Positions 52,650-60,301 of a stretch of 64,000 nucleotides of DNA are shown here, one piece after another. Position 1 is the first letter of the stretch. Every line of letters begins with the position of its first letter. This DNA is from Duganella sp. Root1480D1 (GTDB lineage Bacteria > Pseudomonadota > Gammaproteobacteria > Burkholderiales > Burkholderiaceae_D). The stretch is taken from positions 610,180-674,179 of the forward strand of contig NZ_LMFZ01000012.1 in the NCBI RefSeq assembly GCF_001427305.1, written 5' to 3'. The notes beneath the pieces were generated by a model. That model did no database searches. It was not told where the DNA came from and worked only from the letters and a program-made list of their open reading frames with translations. The position numbers and the translations under genes were made by a program.

Positions 52650-53429
52650 ATGAGTCATTTACCCGCCAGCGCAGGCATCGCCTGGATCCGCGAAGGCTTC
52701 GCCATCTTCCGCAAGCAGCCCGGCGGGCTGATGCTGCTGATGCTGGCCTATCTGGTGGCGGGGATGATAATGGGGATTATTCCCCTGCTGGGACAGTTGC
52801 TGCCGATGATTCTCGCTCCGGTGTTCACAGCCGTGTTCGTGCAAGCCTGCGCAGCAGCTGACCGCCAGCAGAAACTGACGCCGGAAATGCTGCACCCTAT
52901 CTTCCAGAAACCGGTCTTTCCGCGCCTTGCTGGATTGGGCACGCTGTTTGTGATTGTGCTGATCTTGCTCACCTTCGTGTTTGCGAGCATTGTCGGTCTC
53001 GATACCATGCGCCAGTTAGTGGAGCAGAAGATGAAGGCCAGCGCGGTGGCAGCCAATGGCAATGTAAACTTTGCCATTTTGGTTGTCTTCCTGGTTTCCC
53101 TGCCAGTCAGCATGGCCATGCTGTTTGCGGCACTGCTGATCTTCTGGCAGCAGATGGGCGTCGGCAAAGCACTTTTCTTCAGCTTCTTCGGGGTATGGCG
53201 TGCCTTGCGTCCCTTCCTGCTGTACTTCCTGTCGTGGGTAGTGATTGTGATGCTGTTGTCGAGTATGGTGATAATACTGTTCGGCGAAACACTACTTGGC
53301 GCAGCAGTGCAGCAGTCAGTCCTGATGGTCATCGCAATGATCATTCAATGCTCGGTGTACGCGGCCTACAAAGGCATATTCGGCGAGCCGAATTTGCCTG
53401 GCGCAGGGCCGACGCAAACGCCGACATAG
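52650..53429 (+). CDS. BPSS1780-type integral membrane protein
   Basis: 259 residues, five or six membrane helices. The N terminus SAGIAWIREGFAIFRKQPGGLMLLMLAYLVAGMIMGIIPLLGQLLPMILAPVF is the conserved block of the BPSS1780 family of Burkholderiales. Its function is unknown. It begins on the base after the thrB stop and marks the end of the core block before the accessory region. Confidence 0.82.
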   Translation: MSHLPASAGIAWIREGFAIFRKQPGGLMLLMLAYLVAGMIMGIIPLLGQLLPMILAPVFTAVFVQACAAADRQQKLTPEMLHPIFQKPVFPRLAGLGTLFVIVLILLTFVFASIVGLDTMRQLVEQKMKASAVAANGNVNFAILVVFLVSLPVSMAMLFAALLIFWQQMGVGKALFFSFFGVWRALRPFLLYFLSWVVIVMLLSSMVIILFGETLLGAAVQQSVLMVIAMIIQCSVYAAYKGIFGEPNLPGAGPTQTPT

Positions 53430-53475
53430 TCTGCCGCCGGGCTCCCGTATCAGGGTGATTCGCTTACGCATTGGC

Positions 53476-53982
53476 TTAGATTCGCTGCAGAAGCCGAGGG
53501 ACAGCGACCGAATGAAACCACTCGACCTGAGACTGCGTATCAGGGACCGGCAGGCGGCGAGCTCGCGACAGAATCGCAAATGCCTCCGCTGCGGGAATTC
53601 CAAGCTTCAGTAGTACGCAAGCAGCAGTGAGGCCGGAACGACCAATGCCAGCGCGACAATGCACCGCAACGCCGTGATAGTTTTGCACCAGCGAAGTCAA
53701 CTCGTGTACCAGCGCGAAGAAGTCCGCTGAAGAAGCGGGCGTACTTCGATCTTGAATCGGCAATGACTTGTACTCGATCCCGCTAACCTTGCAAAGTGCC
53801 GCCTCATTTGAAATGGACAGTTCTTCGATTTCATATCGATGCAGCAGGCTGACGACATGGGTGACCCCTGACCGTTTCCAGCCTGCGATTTCATCTTCAA
53901 GCCAATCACCACCTCGAGGACGAGGCATGATTGCTAGCCTTAGAGGTTCGATATCACGAACCCAGTAAACTTCCGCTGACAT
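53476..53982 (-). CDS. dual-specificity / tyrosine phosphatase-like protein
   Basis: 168 residues. The P-loop HCRAGIGRSG (Cys109, Arg115) and the general acid region IQDRSTP (Asp78) are intact, so catalysis is plausible. LVHELTSLVQNYHGVAVHCRAG..LTAACVLLKLGIPAAEAFAILSRAR is typical of bacterial DSP-like enzymes. Base composition is lower in GC than the core genes. It is at the far end of the minus-strand accessory array. Confidence 0.8.
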   Translation of the reverse strand: MSAEVYWVRDIEPLRLAIMPRPRGGDWLEDEIAGWKRSGVTHVVSLLHRYEIEELSISNEAALCKVSGIEYKSLPIQDRSTPASSADFFALVHELTSLVQNYHGVAVHCRAGIGRSGLTAACVLLKLGIPAAEAFAILSRARRLPVPDTQSQVEWFHSVAVPRLLQRI

Positions 53983-53996
53983 AGGAATATATTCCT
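53983..53996. promoter_or_regulatory. 14-bp perfect palindrome at the phosphatase start
   Basis: AGGAATATATTCCT directly abuts the phosphatase ATG (53982) and contains the only purine-rich ribosome-site candidate. It may be an operator, or it may pair in the message and limit translation. Confidence 0.4.
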
Positions 53997-54508
53997 CGCT
54001 ATTCGACGTATGCGAAGCGGTACATTGCTCTCAGCATACGGGTGAACTCTACTATCTATAATTTGGCCAGACAACGTTCCAGGTTGTCGGCCCCTTCTAT
54101 CCTGGACGCACGAGAAGCTGAATTATAAGGCCGACAGCACGTAACACGGACTCACATGAACGCAGATCTCACTATTGCCAACGACGCGAACGAGGTCGTG
54201 AGATTGAATCTGCATCAGTTCACATGGATTCAAGCGGAGGAGCCGGTCAGCCTCTAGATCCACCACAGCCTGGATATCCCGGTCATTCAATGTAGGCACA
54301 TGTTCCTCAATAGTCGATGACGGTCTACTTTGGCCGATAGCACATCAGACGTGCCATGATTCAACTGGGCTGGCGCCACAGGCGGTGAGAATTTTGCAGG
54401 ATTTGAAAATCGCGAGAAGCTTCATGTAGGCTCTAGGGCGAACGCATTCTTGGCAAATTCCGTGCGCGCGGCCAGCGGTATTCGACCGCCCCTCATACAA
54501 GAATGCAC
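53997..54508. other. non-coding or decayed part of the accessory array
   Basis: About 510 bp with no gene I can defend. It holds a hairpin GGCCaGACAAC / GTTGTCGGCC (54065-54092), a wider pair TGTCGGCC (54085-54092) / GGCCGACA (54129-54136), the GTTGAAT box on the minus strand (54358-54364) followed at once by a short open frame starting ATG, and an inverted pair GCATTCTTG / CAAGAATGC (about 54440-54510). This looks like remnants of gene cassettes and their attC-like sites. Confidence 0.45.
54123..54299 (-). CDS. possible small protein, 58 residues (GTG start)
   Basis: An open frame from GTG 54299 to TAA 54123-54125, preceded by GAGG at 5-bp spacing. It reads VPTLNDRDIQAVVDLEADR then LLRLNPCELMQIQSHDLVRV and a hydrophobic end. 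The sequence is protein-like but has no known relative to me. It may be a remnant of a longer cassette gene. Confidence 0.3.
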   Translation of the reverse strand: MPTLNDRDIQAVVDLEADRLLRLNPCELMQIQSHDLVRVVGNSEICVHVSPCYVLSAL

Positions 54509-54769
54509 TCATCCGAATAGCCCCCTACGGCGGTACCACCTAATGCATGCAGCCTCAAGAAGGAAGAAGCCCACCAACGAAAACATGAAAAGCCAAGGTA
54601 TAAGTATTCCCCCCGCAAACATCGGCATGACGACGAACCAGCAACAAAATTTGTAGTACCGGGGAAGTGCATTGTACCGCTCCCGCTTTTCAGGGCTTTG
54701 TTTGAAGTCGCGCTTATTCAATAAGGCATGCGTGCACAATAGAAACGCATAGCAAATGGCGAAGAGCAT
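54509..54769 (-). CDS. small integral membrane protein of the accessory array
   Basis: 86 residues from the ATG at 54769. Two hydrophobic segments: MLFAICYAFLLCTHALL and WFVVMPMFAGGILIPWLFMFSLVGFFLLEAACI, separated by a charged stretch NKRDFKQSPEKRERYNALPRYYKF. No family recognised. Short, lower GC and beginning 39 bp from an attC-like site, as in integron cassettes. Confidence 0.5.
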   Translation of the reverse strand: MLFAICYAFLLCTHALLNKRDFKQSPEKRERYNALPRYYKFCCWFVVMPMFAGGILIPWLFMFSLVGFFLLEAACIRWYRRRGLFG

Positions 54770-54807
54770 AATTTAGTGCAGCGGTGACAAGGAATTCATG
54801 CTTCTTT

Positions 54808-54860
54808 TTCCAACGTACGCCAATCAGGGGGCGCGCGTCCTGCTGACTGAATTGTTGGAC
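54808..54860 (-). other. attC-like site (one imperfect end)
   Basis: On the minus strand it begins GTCCAAC (fits RYYYAAC) and ends GTTGGAA (GTTRRRY with one mismatch), 53 bp in all. Between them CAGTCAGcAGG pairs with CCCTGATTG. It lies between the stop of the gene at 54860 and the start of the gene at 54769, the position expected of a cassette recombination site. Confidence 0.45.
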
Positions 54861-55051
54861 TATTTACTTGCCATGGCTAATGCGACGAACGGTGGCATCA
54901 TCTCTGGAGATTTCTGCAACTGCGACGCCACCGCAGTTGCGGCGTCCGGCACATAACCAGCGGCTGGCTTGTAGTTGTGAGGCTCCGAGCTCTGGGCAAG
55001 CGCGTTCGCTGAAAGGAAGGCTACAAAGAAGAGCATCAAGAGATTATTCAT
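54860..55051 (-). CDS. short exported protein, possibly a truncated NTF2-fold immunity protein
   Basis: 63 residues from the ATG at 55051, signal peptide MNNLLMLFFVAFLSANALA. The short mature part NYKPAAGYVPDAATAVA resembles the KPxxGYVPDxxTA stretch of NTF2-fold immunity proteins of polymorphic toxin systems, but the usual continuation is missing, so the gene is probably cut or frameshifted. GTTGTCC lies just before the start. Confidence 0.45.
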   Translation of the reverse strand: MNNLLMLFFVAFLSANALAQSSEPHNYKPAAGYVPDAATAVASQLQKSPEMMPPFVALAMASK

Positions 55052-55118
55052 ATGGGACAACGTGCTTGCTCAGCGGCGCCCTTAGGCGTCCAACGGAACC
55101 TATGATTAGCGATGGGGC

Positions 55119-55415
55119 TCATGTTCTGGCTACCAGACGTTCGAGAGATAGGATACCTGCGATCATCTTATCCCTTGCCGAAGAGTTGGCGGAATGAACT
55201 GCGATCTTAGGTGGTTTGAAACCACGAAGCGCAACGGCCTCCTCAATCCAAAGCACAACGTCGTACCCGGTCCCACGTTCGTCGTCGCCGAGGTCGTGGT
55301 CCAAGCTCAATTCTTCCACGGCTCCAGATTCAAGAAGCTCGATGGCTTCATCGGGCCAATAGACTCGCACCCATCCCTCTGGGGTAGTGCGTTCATCGTC
55401 AAGAAAAACTCGCAT
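55119..55415 (-). CDS. cyclic-phosphate processing receiver-domain (cREC) protein
   Basis: 98 residues: MRVFLDDERTTPEGWVRVYWPDEAIELLESGAVEELSLDHDLGDDERGTGYDVVLWIEEAV...PKIAVHSANSSARDKM. The LDDER start, SLDHDLG and VHSAN blocks are those of the receiver-like cREC family proposed from genome analysis to process cyclic phosphates in nucleotide or RNA repair. It is a stand-alone domain, frequent in cassette arrays. Cytoplasmic. Confidence 0.75.
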   Translation of the reverse strand: MRVFLDDERTTPEGWVRVYWPDEAIELLESGAVEELSLDHDLGDDERGTGYDVVLWIEEAVALRGFKPPKIAVHSANSSARDKMIAGILSLERLVART

Positions 55416-55517
55416 GCGTACGGAAGATGGAATCGCTAAGTTTCAAAGTAACTGGCTGCCGGAAGGCGCAGCGTGGAGGCTGTACAGTTGCCCCTCCCCA
55501 GGTTCGCAAAAATTGTA

Positions 55518-55883
55518 TTAAATCCCGCCAAGATAATAGCTGAGCAGCCCATCTGAACTTTCGATGCCGAGAATGTCCATGATCTCTTCTATTTCCATTC
55601 CAAAATGATCTCGGGCTTCAGTGTCTTCGTCTTCGACTAATCGAAGCGAACTTTGAATTTGAGTAAGCACCCAGCGCTTGCTCGGGTTTTCACCAACGCC
55701 AACAATAAGCTTGTCGACCAATGCGTTCAGGATGTCAGAGAGGAGTTCGCGTTCAGGTTCGGCGCCTAGGCCAGGCAGTTCTTCGAGCTTTGGGGCGCTG
55801 CGGAATGCGACAAGATCAGCGATCACGGCGTCGTCAACGATGAGCGCTTCGTCTTCTACTTCGGTAATAGGATCGTACGTCAT
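55518..55883 (-). CDS. DUF4844-like protein
   Basis: 121 residues, acidic. The C-terminal part (RWVLTQIQSSLRLVEDEDTEARDHFGMEIEEIMDILGIESSDGLLSYYLGG) follows the DUF4844 pattern of an E-D-T-E helix and IMDILGIESSDGLL. Its function is unknown; the family is often near toxin-immunity or cassette genes. The start is 7 bp from the attC-like site at 55890. Confidence 0.65.
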   Translation of the reverse strand: MTYDPITEVEDEALIVDDAVIADLVAFRSAPKLEELPGLGAEPERELLSDILNALVDKLIVGVGENPSKRWVLTQIQSSLRLVEDEDTEARDHFGMEIEEIMDILGIESSDGLLSYYLGGI

Positions 55884-55889
55884 TGATCA

Positions 55890-55948
55890 ATAGTCCAATG
55901 TACTAATTCAGCCGCGCCGAAGGCGTCGGCTGGAATGCTTGGTTGGGC
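55890..55948 (-). other. attC-like site with strong inner palindrome
   Basis: On the minus strand it starts GCCCAAC (fits RYYYAAC) and ends ATTGGAC (GTTRRRY with one mismatch), 59 bp. The centre pairs AGCCG-a-CGCC with GGCG-CGGCT around TTC, leaving one unpaired A, like the extrahelical bases of attC sites. The GNAT gene reads through it, so its last residues (NQAFQPTPSARLN) are encoded by the site. Confidence 0.6.
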
Positions 55949-56364
55949 CCATTACGCCGCATAGCAATAACGTCTTGGCCCCGAGCCAAATATGAGTATA
56001 GCCGCTTGGCCAAAAAGTCCGGCAGCTCTTCGGCACTGACGGCTTCAAACGACGCGGCACCGTAGAACTCCGCGAGGTGTGAATATGGCAGGCAAAACGC
56101 TTGGCCAATGTCCATATGCCCGGCACAAGCCTTCAGCAACTGCGAACCGATTCCTTGCCTTTGGAACGTTTCGCTGACCTGCATGCCTCGAAGCACTGTG
56201 ACGCCATCTTCAGAACATAAGCGTACCGCACCAACAATTTTCTCGCTCGCGGTGGCAACAATTACTGTGTCGTTTTCATCGATCCCACCACCGTATCCAG
56301 CCTCGACGTAAAGCGCGCCAACTTGAGGTACGTCAGCATTCTTAGCAAGCCTGACCTTAACCAT
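55903..56364 (-). CDS. GNAT-family N-acetyltransferase (cassette gene)
   Basis: 153 residues from the ATG at 56364. The acetyl-CoA motif is VLRGMQVSETFQRQGIGSQLLKACAGHM, preceded by the beta4 strand IVGAVRLCSEDGVTVLRGM. The substrate is unknown. The ATG is 6 bp from the boundary box of the attC-like site at 56370-56441, and the 3' end runs into the next attC-like site, the geometry of an integron cassette. An in-frame start at 56400 lies inside the attC-like site and was rejected. Confidence 0.75.
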   Translation of the reverse strand: MVKVRLAKNADVPQVGALYVEAGYGGGIDENDTVIVATASEKIVGAVRLCSEDGVTVLRGMQVSETFQRQGIGSQLLKACAGHMDIGQAFCLPYSHLAEFYGAASFEAVSAEELPDFLAKRLYSYLARGQDVIAMRRNGPNQAFQPTPSARLN

Positions 56365-56369
56365 GTGAG

Positions 56370-56441
56370 ACCCAACGTTGAACGTAAGCGGCCATAGCAA
56401 CGAGCAGCGTTGCGGAGGCCCGGTTGACGGAATGGTTGGGC
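56370..56441 (-). other. attC-like site with both consensus ends
   Basis: 72 bp. The ends are ACCCAAC and GTTGGGC on the plus strand, and read on either strand they fit RYYYAAC and GTTRRRY exactly. Inside, GCAACG pairs with CGTTGC around AGCAG, flanked by GGCC/GGCC, with unpaired bases between blocks. It lies between the stop of the 56452 gene and the start of the GNAT gene. This is the best attC candidate in the window. Confidence 0.65.
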
Positions 56442-56451
56442 AAAAGCGCTT

Positions 56452-56709
56452 TCATAACAAGCGTTCGCTCACTCGTTGATCGAGCAAGCGATCAATTGCC
56501 TCGATTTTTTTGGTAGCGCCAGCCAAGTCAAAGGTGTCTCCGTCACAAACTGCTAAAGCCTCATTATGGAGAGCATACGCGATGTGCGCCGCGATGCGCA
56601 CCGACATGTCTGCGTCCACGGAACTGCCAAGATAGCCAGAAAGAAGCAGCCGAATTTCGTAGAGCGCCTTCGCAAGAAGCTTGGTTTGATCTGATGTGTC
56701 CATTGTCAT
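56452..56709 (-). CDS. small hypothetical protein (cassette gene)
   Basis: 85 residues from the ATG at 56709 (another ATG at 56703). Helical: LLAKALYEIRLLLSGYLGSSVDADMSVRIAAHIAYALHNEALAVCDG...ATKKIEAIDRLLDQRVSERL. No family recognised. The start is 7 bp from the GCCCAAC box (56716-56722), and the stop is 11 bp from the attC-like site at 56441, so it fits one complete cassette. Confidence 0.5.
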   Translation of the reverse strand: MTMDTSDQTKLLAKALYEIRLLLSGYLGSSVDADMSVRIAAHIAYALHNEALAVCDGDTFDLAGATKKIEAIDRLLDQRVSERLL

Positions 56710-56715
56710 GTCCGG

Positions 56716-56722
56716 GCCCAAC
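56716..56722 (-). other. attC/attI core box at the right edge of the array
   Basis: GCCCAAC on plus, GTTGGGC on minus, 7 bp before the first cassette gene of the minus-strand array. No partner box was found between it and the uvrD start, so it could be half of an attC, or the simple core of an attI. The flanking 56723-56864 has AT-rich sequence then the uvrD promoter region. Confidence 0.35.
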
Positions 56723-56864
56723 GTAAATTCGGCATCATATTAACGTTTTAACAAACCTAATTATGACGCCAAACTCCGGGCCTATCAATCACCAATGACG
56801 AGACCAGCCAGCCGCCACGCCCCGTCTCCCGGCCTCCCAAGCGCTGCGCCGGTATAATGGAGGG

Positions 56865-59171
56865 ATGCAAAATCTCCTCCACAACCTCAATCCCGAACAA
56901 CTCGCAGCAGTCACCCTGCCACCGCAAAATGCCCTGATTCTGGCCGGTGCCGGATCGGGCAAGACGCGCGTGCTGACCACCCGTATCGCGTGGCTGATCC
57001 AGACTGGCCAGGTATCCCCGTCCGGCGTGCTGGCGGTGACCTTTACCAACAAAGCGGCAAAGGAAATGCTCACCCGTCTGAGCGCCATGTTGCCGATCAA
57101 TACACGCGGCATGTGGATCGGCACCTTCCACGGCCTGTGCAACCGCTTGCTGCGCACCCACTACAAGGATGCGGCCCTGCCGCAGACTTTCCAGATCCTC
57201 GATTCGCAAGACCAGCTATCGATGATCAAGCGCCTGCTGAAGGCGAACAATATCGACGATGAAAAGTTCCCGCCGAAGCAGGTGGTGTACTTCATCAATA
57301 ACAACAAAGACCAGGGCTTGCGCGCCTCGCAGGTGGAGGCCTACGACGCGCTGGAGCGCAAACTGGTCGAGTTGTACCAGCTCTATGACGACCAGTGCCA
57401 GCGCGAAGGCGTGGTGGATTTCGCCGAACTGCTGCTGCGCACCTACGAACTGTTGTCGCGCAACGAACCGCTGCGCCAGCACTACCAGCAACGCTTCCGC
57501 CACATCCTGGTCGACGAGTTCCAGGATACGAACAACCTGCAGTACGCCTGGCTGAAACTGATGGCTGGCCATGCCTCGCCATTCGGCGGCGCGCTGTTCG
57601 CCGTGGGCGACGATGACCAGAGCATCTACGCTTTCCGCGGCGCCAACGTAGGCAATATGCAGGCCTTCGAAAGCGAGTTCCAGGTCAAGAACCTGATCAA
57701 GCTGGAACAGAACTACCGCTCGCACGGCCACATCCTGGATTCGGCCAACCTGCTGATCGCCAACAACAGCCGCCGCCTGGGCAAGAACCTGCGCACCGAC
57801 GCCGGCCATGGCGAGCAGGTACGCGTGTACGAAGCCAGCTCGGACCTGCAGGAAGCGCAGTGGATCATTGAAGAAGCCAAGTCGCTGATCGCCGAGGGAG
57901 CCCTGCGCCGCGAAGTCGCGATCCTGTACCGCTCGAATGCGCAGTCGCGCGTGATCGAACATGCCCTGTTCTCGGCCGGCATGCCTTACCACGTGTACGG
58001 CGGCCTGCGCTACTTCCAGCGCGCTGAGGTCAAGCATGCCATCGCTTACCTGCAGTTGATGGACAACCCGCATAACGATTCGGCCTTCCTGCGCGTGGTG
58101 AATTTCCCGGCGCGCGGCATCGGTGCGCGCTCGATTGAGCAACTGCAGAACGCAGCAGCCACCTACAACTGCTCGCTGTACGCCGCAGTGCCGTACATGG
58201 TCGGCAAGGCCGGCACCTCGCTGGCCGCCTTTACCAAGCTGATTGAGGGGGTGCGCTTCGAGACCCAGCAACTGGCACTGCCGGAACTGGTGAAGATCAC
58301 GCTGGATTCCTCCGGCCTGCTGCTGCATTACCAGAATGAGAAGGAAGGCGCCGACCGCGTCGAGAACTTGGAGCAGATGGTCAGCGCTGCTACGCAGTTC
58401 GTGTCCGAAGAAGGCTTCGGACAGGGGGCGCCTGCGCACCTCGGTCCGCAGGCTTCGGCCTCCGCCGGCGCGCAAGTGGTGGTAGCAGACGGCGTGGAGA
58501 TCATCGACGCCGATGCTCCGCTGGCGACCGTGATGTCGCCTCTGTCCGCATTCCTGTCCCACGCTTCGCTGGAAGCCGGCGACAACCAGGCCCAGGAAGG
58601 CCAGGATGCGCTGCAGCTGATGACGGTGCACTCGGCCAAGGGCCTGGAGTTCGACAATGTCTTCATCACCGGCCTGGAAGAAGGCCTGTTCCCGCACGAG
58701 AGCAGCTCGAAAGAAGAAGGCGGCGTGGAGGAAGAGCGTCGCCTGATGTATGTTGCGATCACACGTGCGCGCAAGCGCTTGTACATGTCGTTCTGCCAGA
58801 CCCGCATGCTGCACGGCCAGACGCGCTACAACATGAAGTCGCGCTTCTTCGACGAACTGCCGGAGGAATCGCTGAAGTGGCTGACGGCGCGGGTGCAGAA
58901 CAACTGGTTCTCCACTGGCTCACGCAAATCGGCGTGGGATGAAATGCCGTCCGTACCAAGCGCCGACAATCGCCTGGCAGCACGCATGAACGAGCGCTCC
59001 GGCGCCTCCGGCGGCTGGCGCATTGGCGAATCCGTCGCTCACGCCAAGTTCGGAGAAGGCGTCATCGTCAATCTCGAAGGCAGCGGTGCCAACTGCCGCG
59101 CGCAAATCAACTTCGGCTCCTTCGGCATGAAGGTGCTCGACCTGTCAGTAGCCAAACTGGAACGGATCTGA
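56865..59171 (+). CDS. uvrD: ATP-dependent DNA helicase UvrD/PcrA type
   Basis: 768 residues. Walker A is LAGAGSGKTRVL (28-35), motif II HILVDEFQDTNNLQY, motif III GDDDQSIYAFRGAN, motif IV EQNYRSHGHIL, motif V MTVHSAKGLEFDNVFITGLEEG, motif VI EERRLMYVAITRARKRL. The C terminus is a Tudor-like fold (VAHAKFGEGVIVNLEGSGANCRAQINFGSFGMKVLDLSVAKL). An insert at about 525-575 is Ala/Gly-rich. It unwinds DNA in mismatch and excision repair. A TATAAT (56853-56858) overlaps GGAGGG and ends only 6 bp before the ATG. Confidence 0.95.
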   Translation: MQNLLHNLNPEQLAAVTLPPQNALILAGAGSGKTRVLTTRIAWLIQTGQVSPSGVLAVTFTNKAAKEMLTRLSAMLPINTRGMWIGTFHGLCNRLLRTHYKDAALPQTFQILDSQDQLSMIKRLLKANNIDDEKFPPKQVVYFINNNKDQGLRASQVEAYDALERKLVELYQLYDDQCQREGVVDFAELLLRTYELLSRNEPLRQHYQQRFRHILVDEFQDTNNLQYAWLKLMAGHASPFGGALFAVGDDDQSIYAFRGANVGNMQAFESEFQVKNLIKLEQNYRSHGHILDSANLLIANNSRRLGKNLRTDAGHGEQVRVYEASSDLQEAQWIIEEAKSLIAEGALRREVAILYRSNAQSRVIEHALFSAGMPYHVYGGLRYFQRAEVKHAIAYLQLMDNPHNDSAFLRVVNFPARGIGARSIEQLQNAAATYNCSLYAAVPYMVGKAGTSLAAFTKLIEGVRFETQQLALPELVKITLDSSGLLLHYQNEKEGADRVENLEQMVSAATQFVSEEGFGQGAPAHLGPQASASAGAQVVVADGVEIIDADAPLATVMSPLSAFLSHASLEAGDNQAQEGQDALQLMTVHSAKGLEFDNVFITGLEEGLFPHESSSKEEGGVEEERRLMYVAITRARKRLYMSFCQTRMLHGQTRYNMKSRFFDELPEESLKWLTARVQNNWFSTGSRKSAWDEMPSVPSADNRLAARMNERSGASGGWRIGESVAHAKFGEGVIVNLEGSGANCRAQINFGSFGMKVLDLSVAKLERI

Positions 59172-59181
59172 TGCCATCCCG

Positions 59182-59205
59182 GGTGGAAATGTTCGCATTT
59201 CCGCC
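59182..59205 (+). terminator. hairpin after uvrD with TTCG loop
   Basis: GGTGGAAATG pairs with CATTTCCGCC (one G-T pair) around a TTCG tetraloop, 11 bp after the uvrD stop. The stem is stable, but no U tract follows. The rest of the 200-bp gap to 59372 has no gene and no clear feature beyond an AT-rich stretch upstream of the next start. Confidence 0.6.
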
Positions 59206-59371
59206 GATCGTTGAGCCAGATCGAAGCGCAACTTCAACTATTTGCCGGTCGCGCGTACTCCTGGCTCTGCGTTTTTGCATAGCTTAAACGCGATTATTGG
59301 GAATATTCATGCATTGAAGCATAGCCTACAGTGGGCGCCATCGTCATCCGAATTCTCACTGGAGGCTGCAC

Positions 59372-60295
59372 ATGGAAACCCTTCTGATCCCTGCTTCGCT
59401 ATTCGCCGGCGGCCTGCTCGCCGTACAGGCGGGCGCCAATGCGCAATTATCGAAAGCAACCGGCAGCCCATTTGCTGCGACCACGCTGCAACTGTCGGTC
59501 GGCACCCTTGCACTGCTGGTGCTTGCCCTGCTGACTGGAACGCTGACTGCAGTTGCCGCCCTGCCCCATGTGCCTTGGTGGCATGCAGTCGGCGGCGTGG
59601 CGAGCGCATTCTATGTCGTCTCCACCATCCTCCTGTTTCCGCGGCTCGGCGCAATCGTATCGGTAGGCCTGTTCATTGCCGGCCAGATGCTGGCTTCATT
59701 TGCGCTCGACGTCACTGGCCTGGCGGGTGGCATGCCGCGCACGGTCGATACGCCGCTCGCAGCCGGCATGCTGGCGATCCTGGCGGGCGCCGCGATCATC
59801 GTGAAGGGGCAGTCCCGCCAGCAATCGCAGCCAGTCGCGGGCAAGGCTGGCTGGATCGTCCTCGCATTGCTTGCCGGTGCAGTATTACCGGTACAGGGTG
59901 TGGTGAATGGCTTGTTGCGGCATGATCTCGGAGCGCCGTTTGTGGTTGGCGCAGTGAGCTTCCTGGTCGCCACCCTGGCGATGGCTTTGGCTCTGCTGTT
60001 CTCGGCTACATTCCTGCGCGCTCCAGCGCCTTCGCTGCAGGGCCTACCGTCCATGCCTTGGTGGGGTTGGCTGGGCGGCTTCGCTGGCGCGATCTATGTC
60101 ACTACGGTGTTCACTGCGATTCCGGTCATCGGCGCGTCGGCGGCAGTCGGGCTGACGGTCGCCGGGCAGCAAGTGGCTTCTGTCTTCGTCGACCGGCATG
60201 GCTGGTTCCGGCTGCCGAAGCGAGACGTCTCAGCGCTGCGCCTGGCCGGCGTCGTGCTGCTGCTCTCCGGCGTGGCCGTCATCAAGTTGCTGTGA
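59372..60295 (+). CDS. YdcZ/DUF606-type DMT transporter with internal duplication
   Basis: 307 residues, about ten membrane helices in two DUF606 halves. The duplication is visible: PHVPWWHAVGGVASAFYVVSTILLFPRLGA in the first half against PSMPWWGWLGGFAGAIYVTTVFTAIPVIGA in the second. Many genomes encode the halves as separate genes; here they are fused. Substrate unknown. GGAGG 8 bp before the start. Confidence 0.87.
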   Translation: METLLIPASLFAGGLLAVQAGANAQLSKATGSPFAATTLQLSVGTLALLVLALLTGTLTAVAALPHVPWWHAVGGVASAFYVVSTILLFPRLGAIVSVGLFIAGQMLASFALDVTGLAGGMPRTVDTPLAAGMLAILAGAAIIVKGQSRQQSQPVAGKAGWIVLALLAGAVLPVQGVVNGLLRHDLGAPFVVGAVSFLVATLAMALALLFSATFLRAPAPSLQGLPSMPWWGWLGGFAGAIYVTTVFTAIPVIGASAAVGLTVAGQQVASVFVDRHGWFRLPKRDVSALRLAGVVLLLSGVAVIKLL

Positions 60296-60301
60296 CACGC
60301 A

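Noticed and set aside
53997..54508. tRNA or other structured RNA in the gene-poor stretch
   Set aside because: No cloverleaf, CCA end or T-loop consensus could be found; the palindromes are short and fit cassette remnants.
55416..55517. attC site between the cREC and DUF4844 genes
   Set aside because: There is a hairpin GCTGCgCC/GGCAGC and an AACTG/CAGTT pair, but the ends do not fit RYYYAAC/GTTRRRY, so I did not list it as a feature.
56757..57209. 150-codon minus frame near uvrD considered as an integron integrase remnant
   Set aside because: It lies opposite the uvrD Walker A region, has no tyrosine recombinase motif and reads like a shadow frame.
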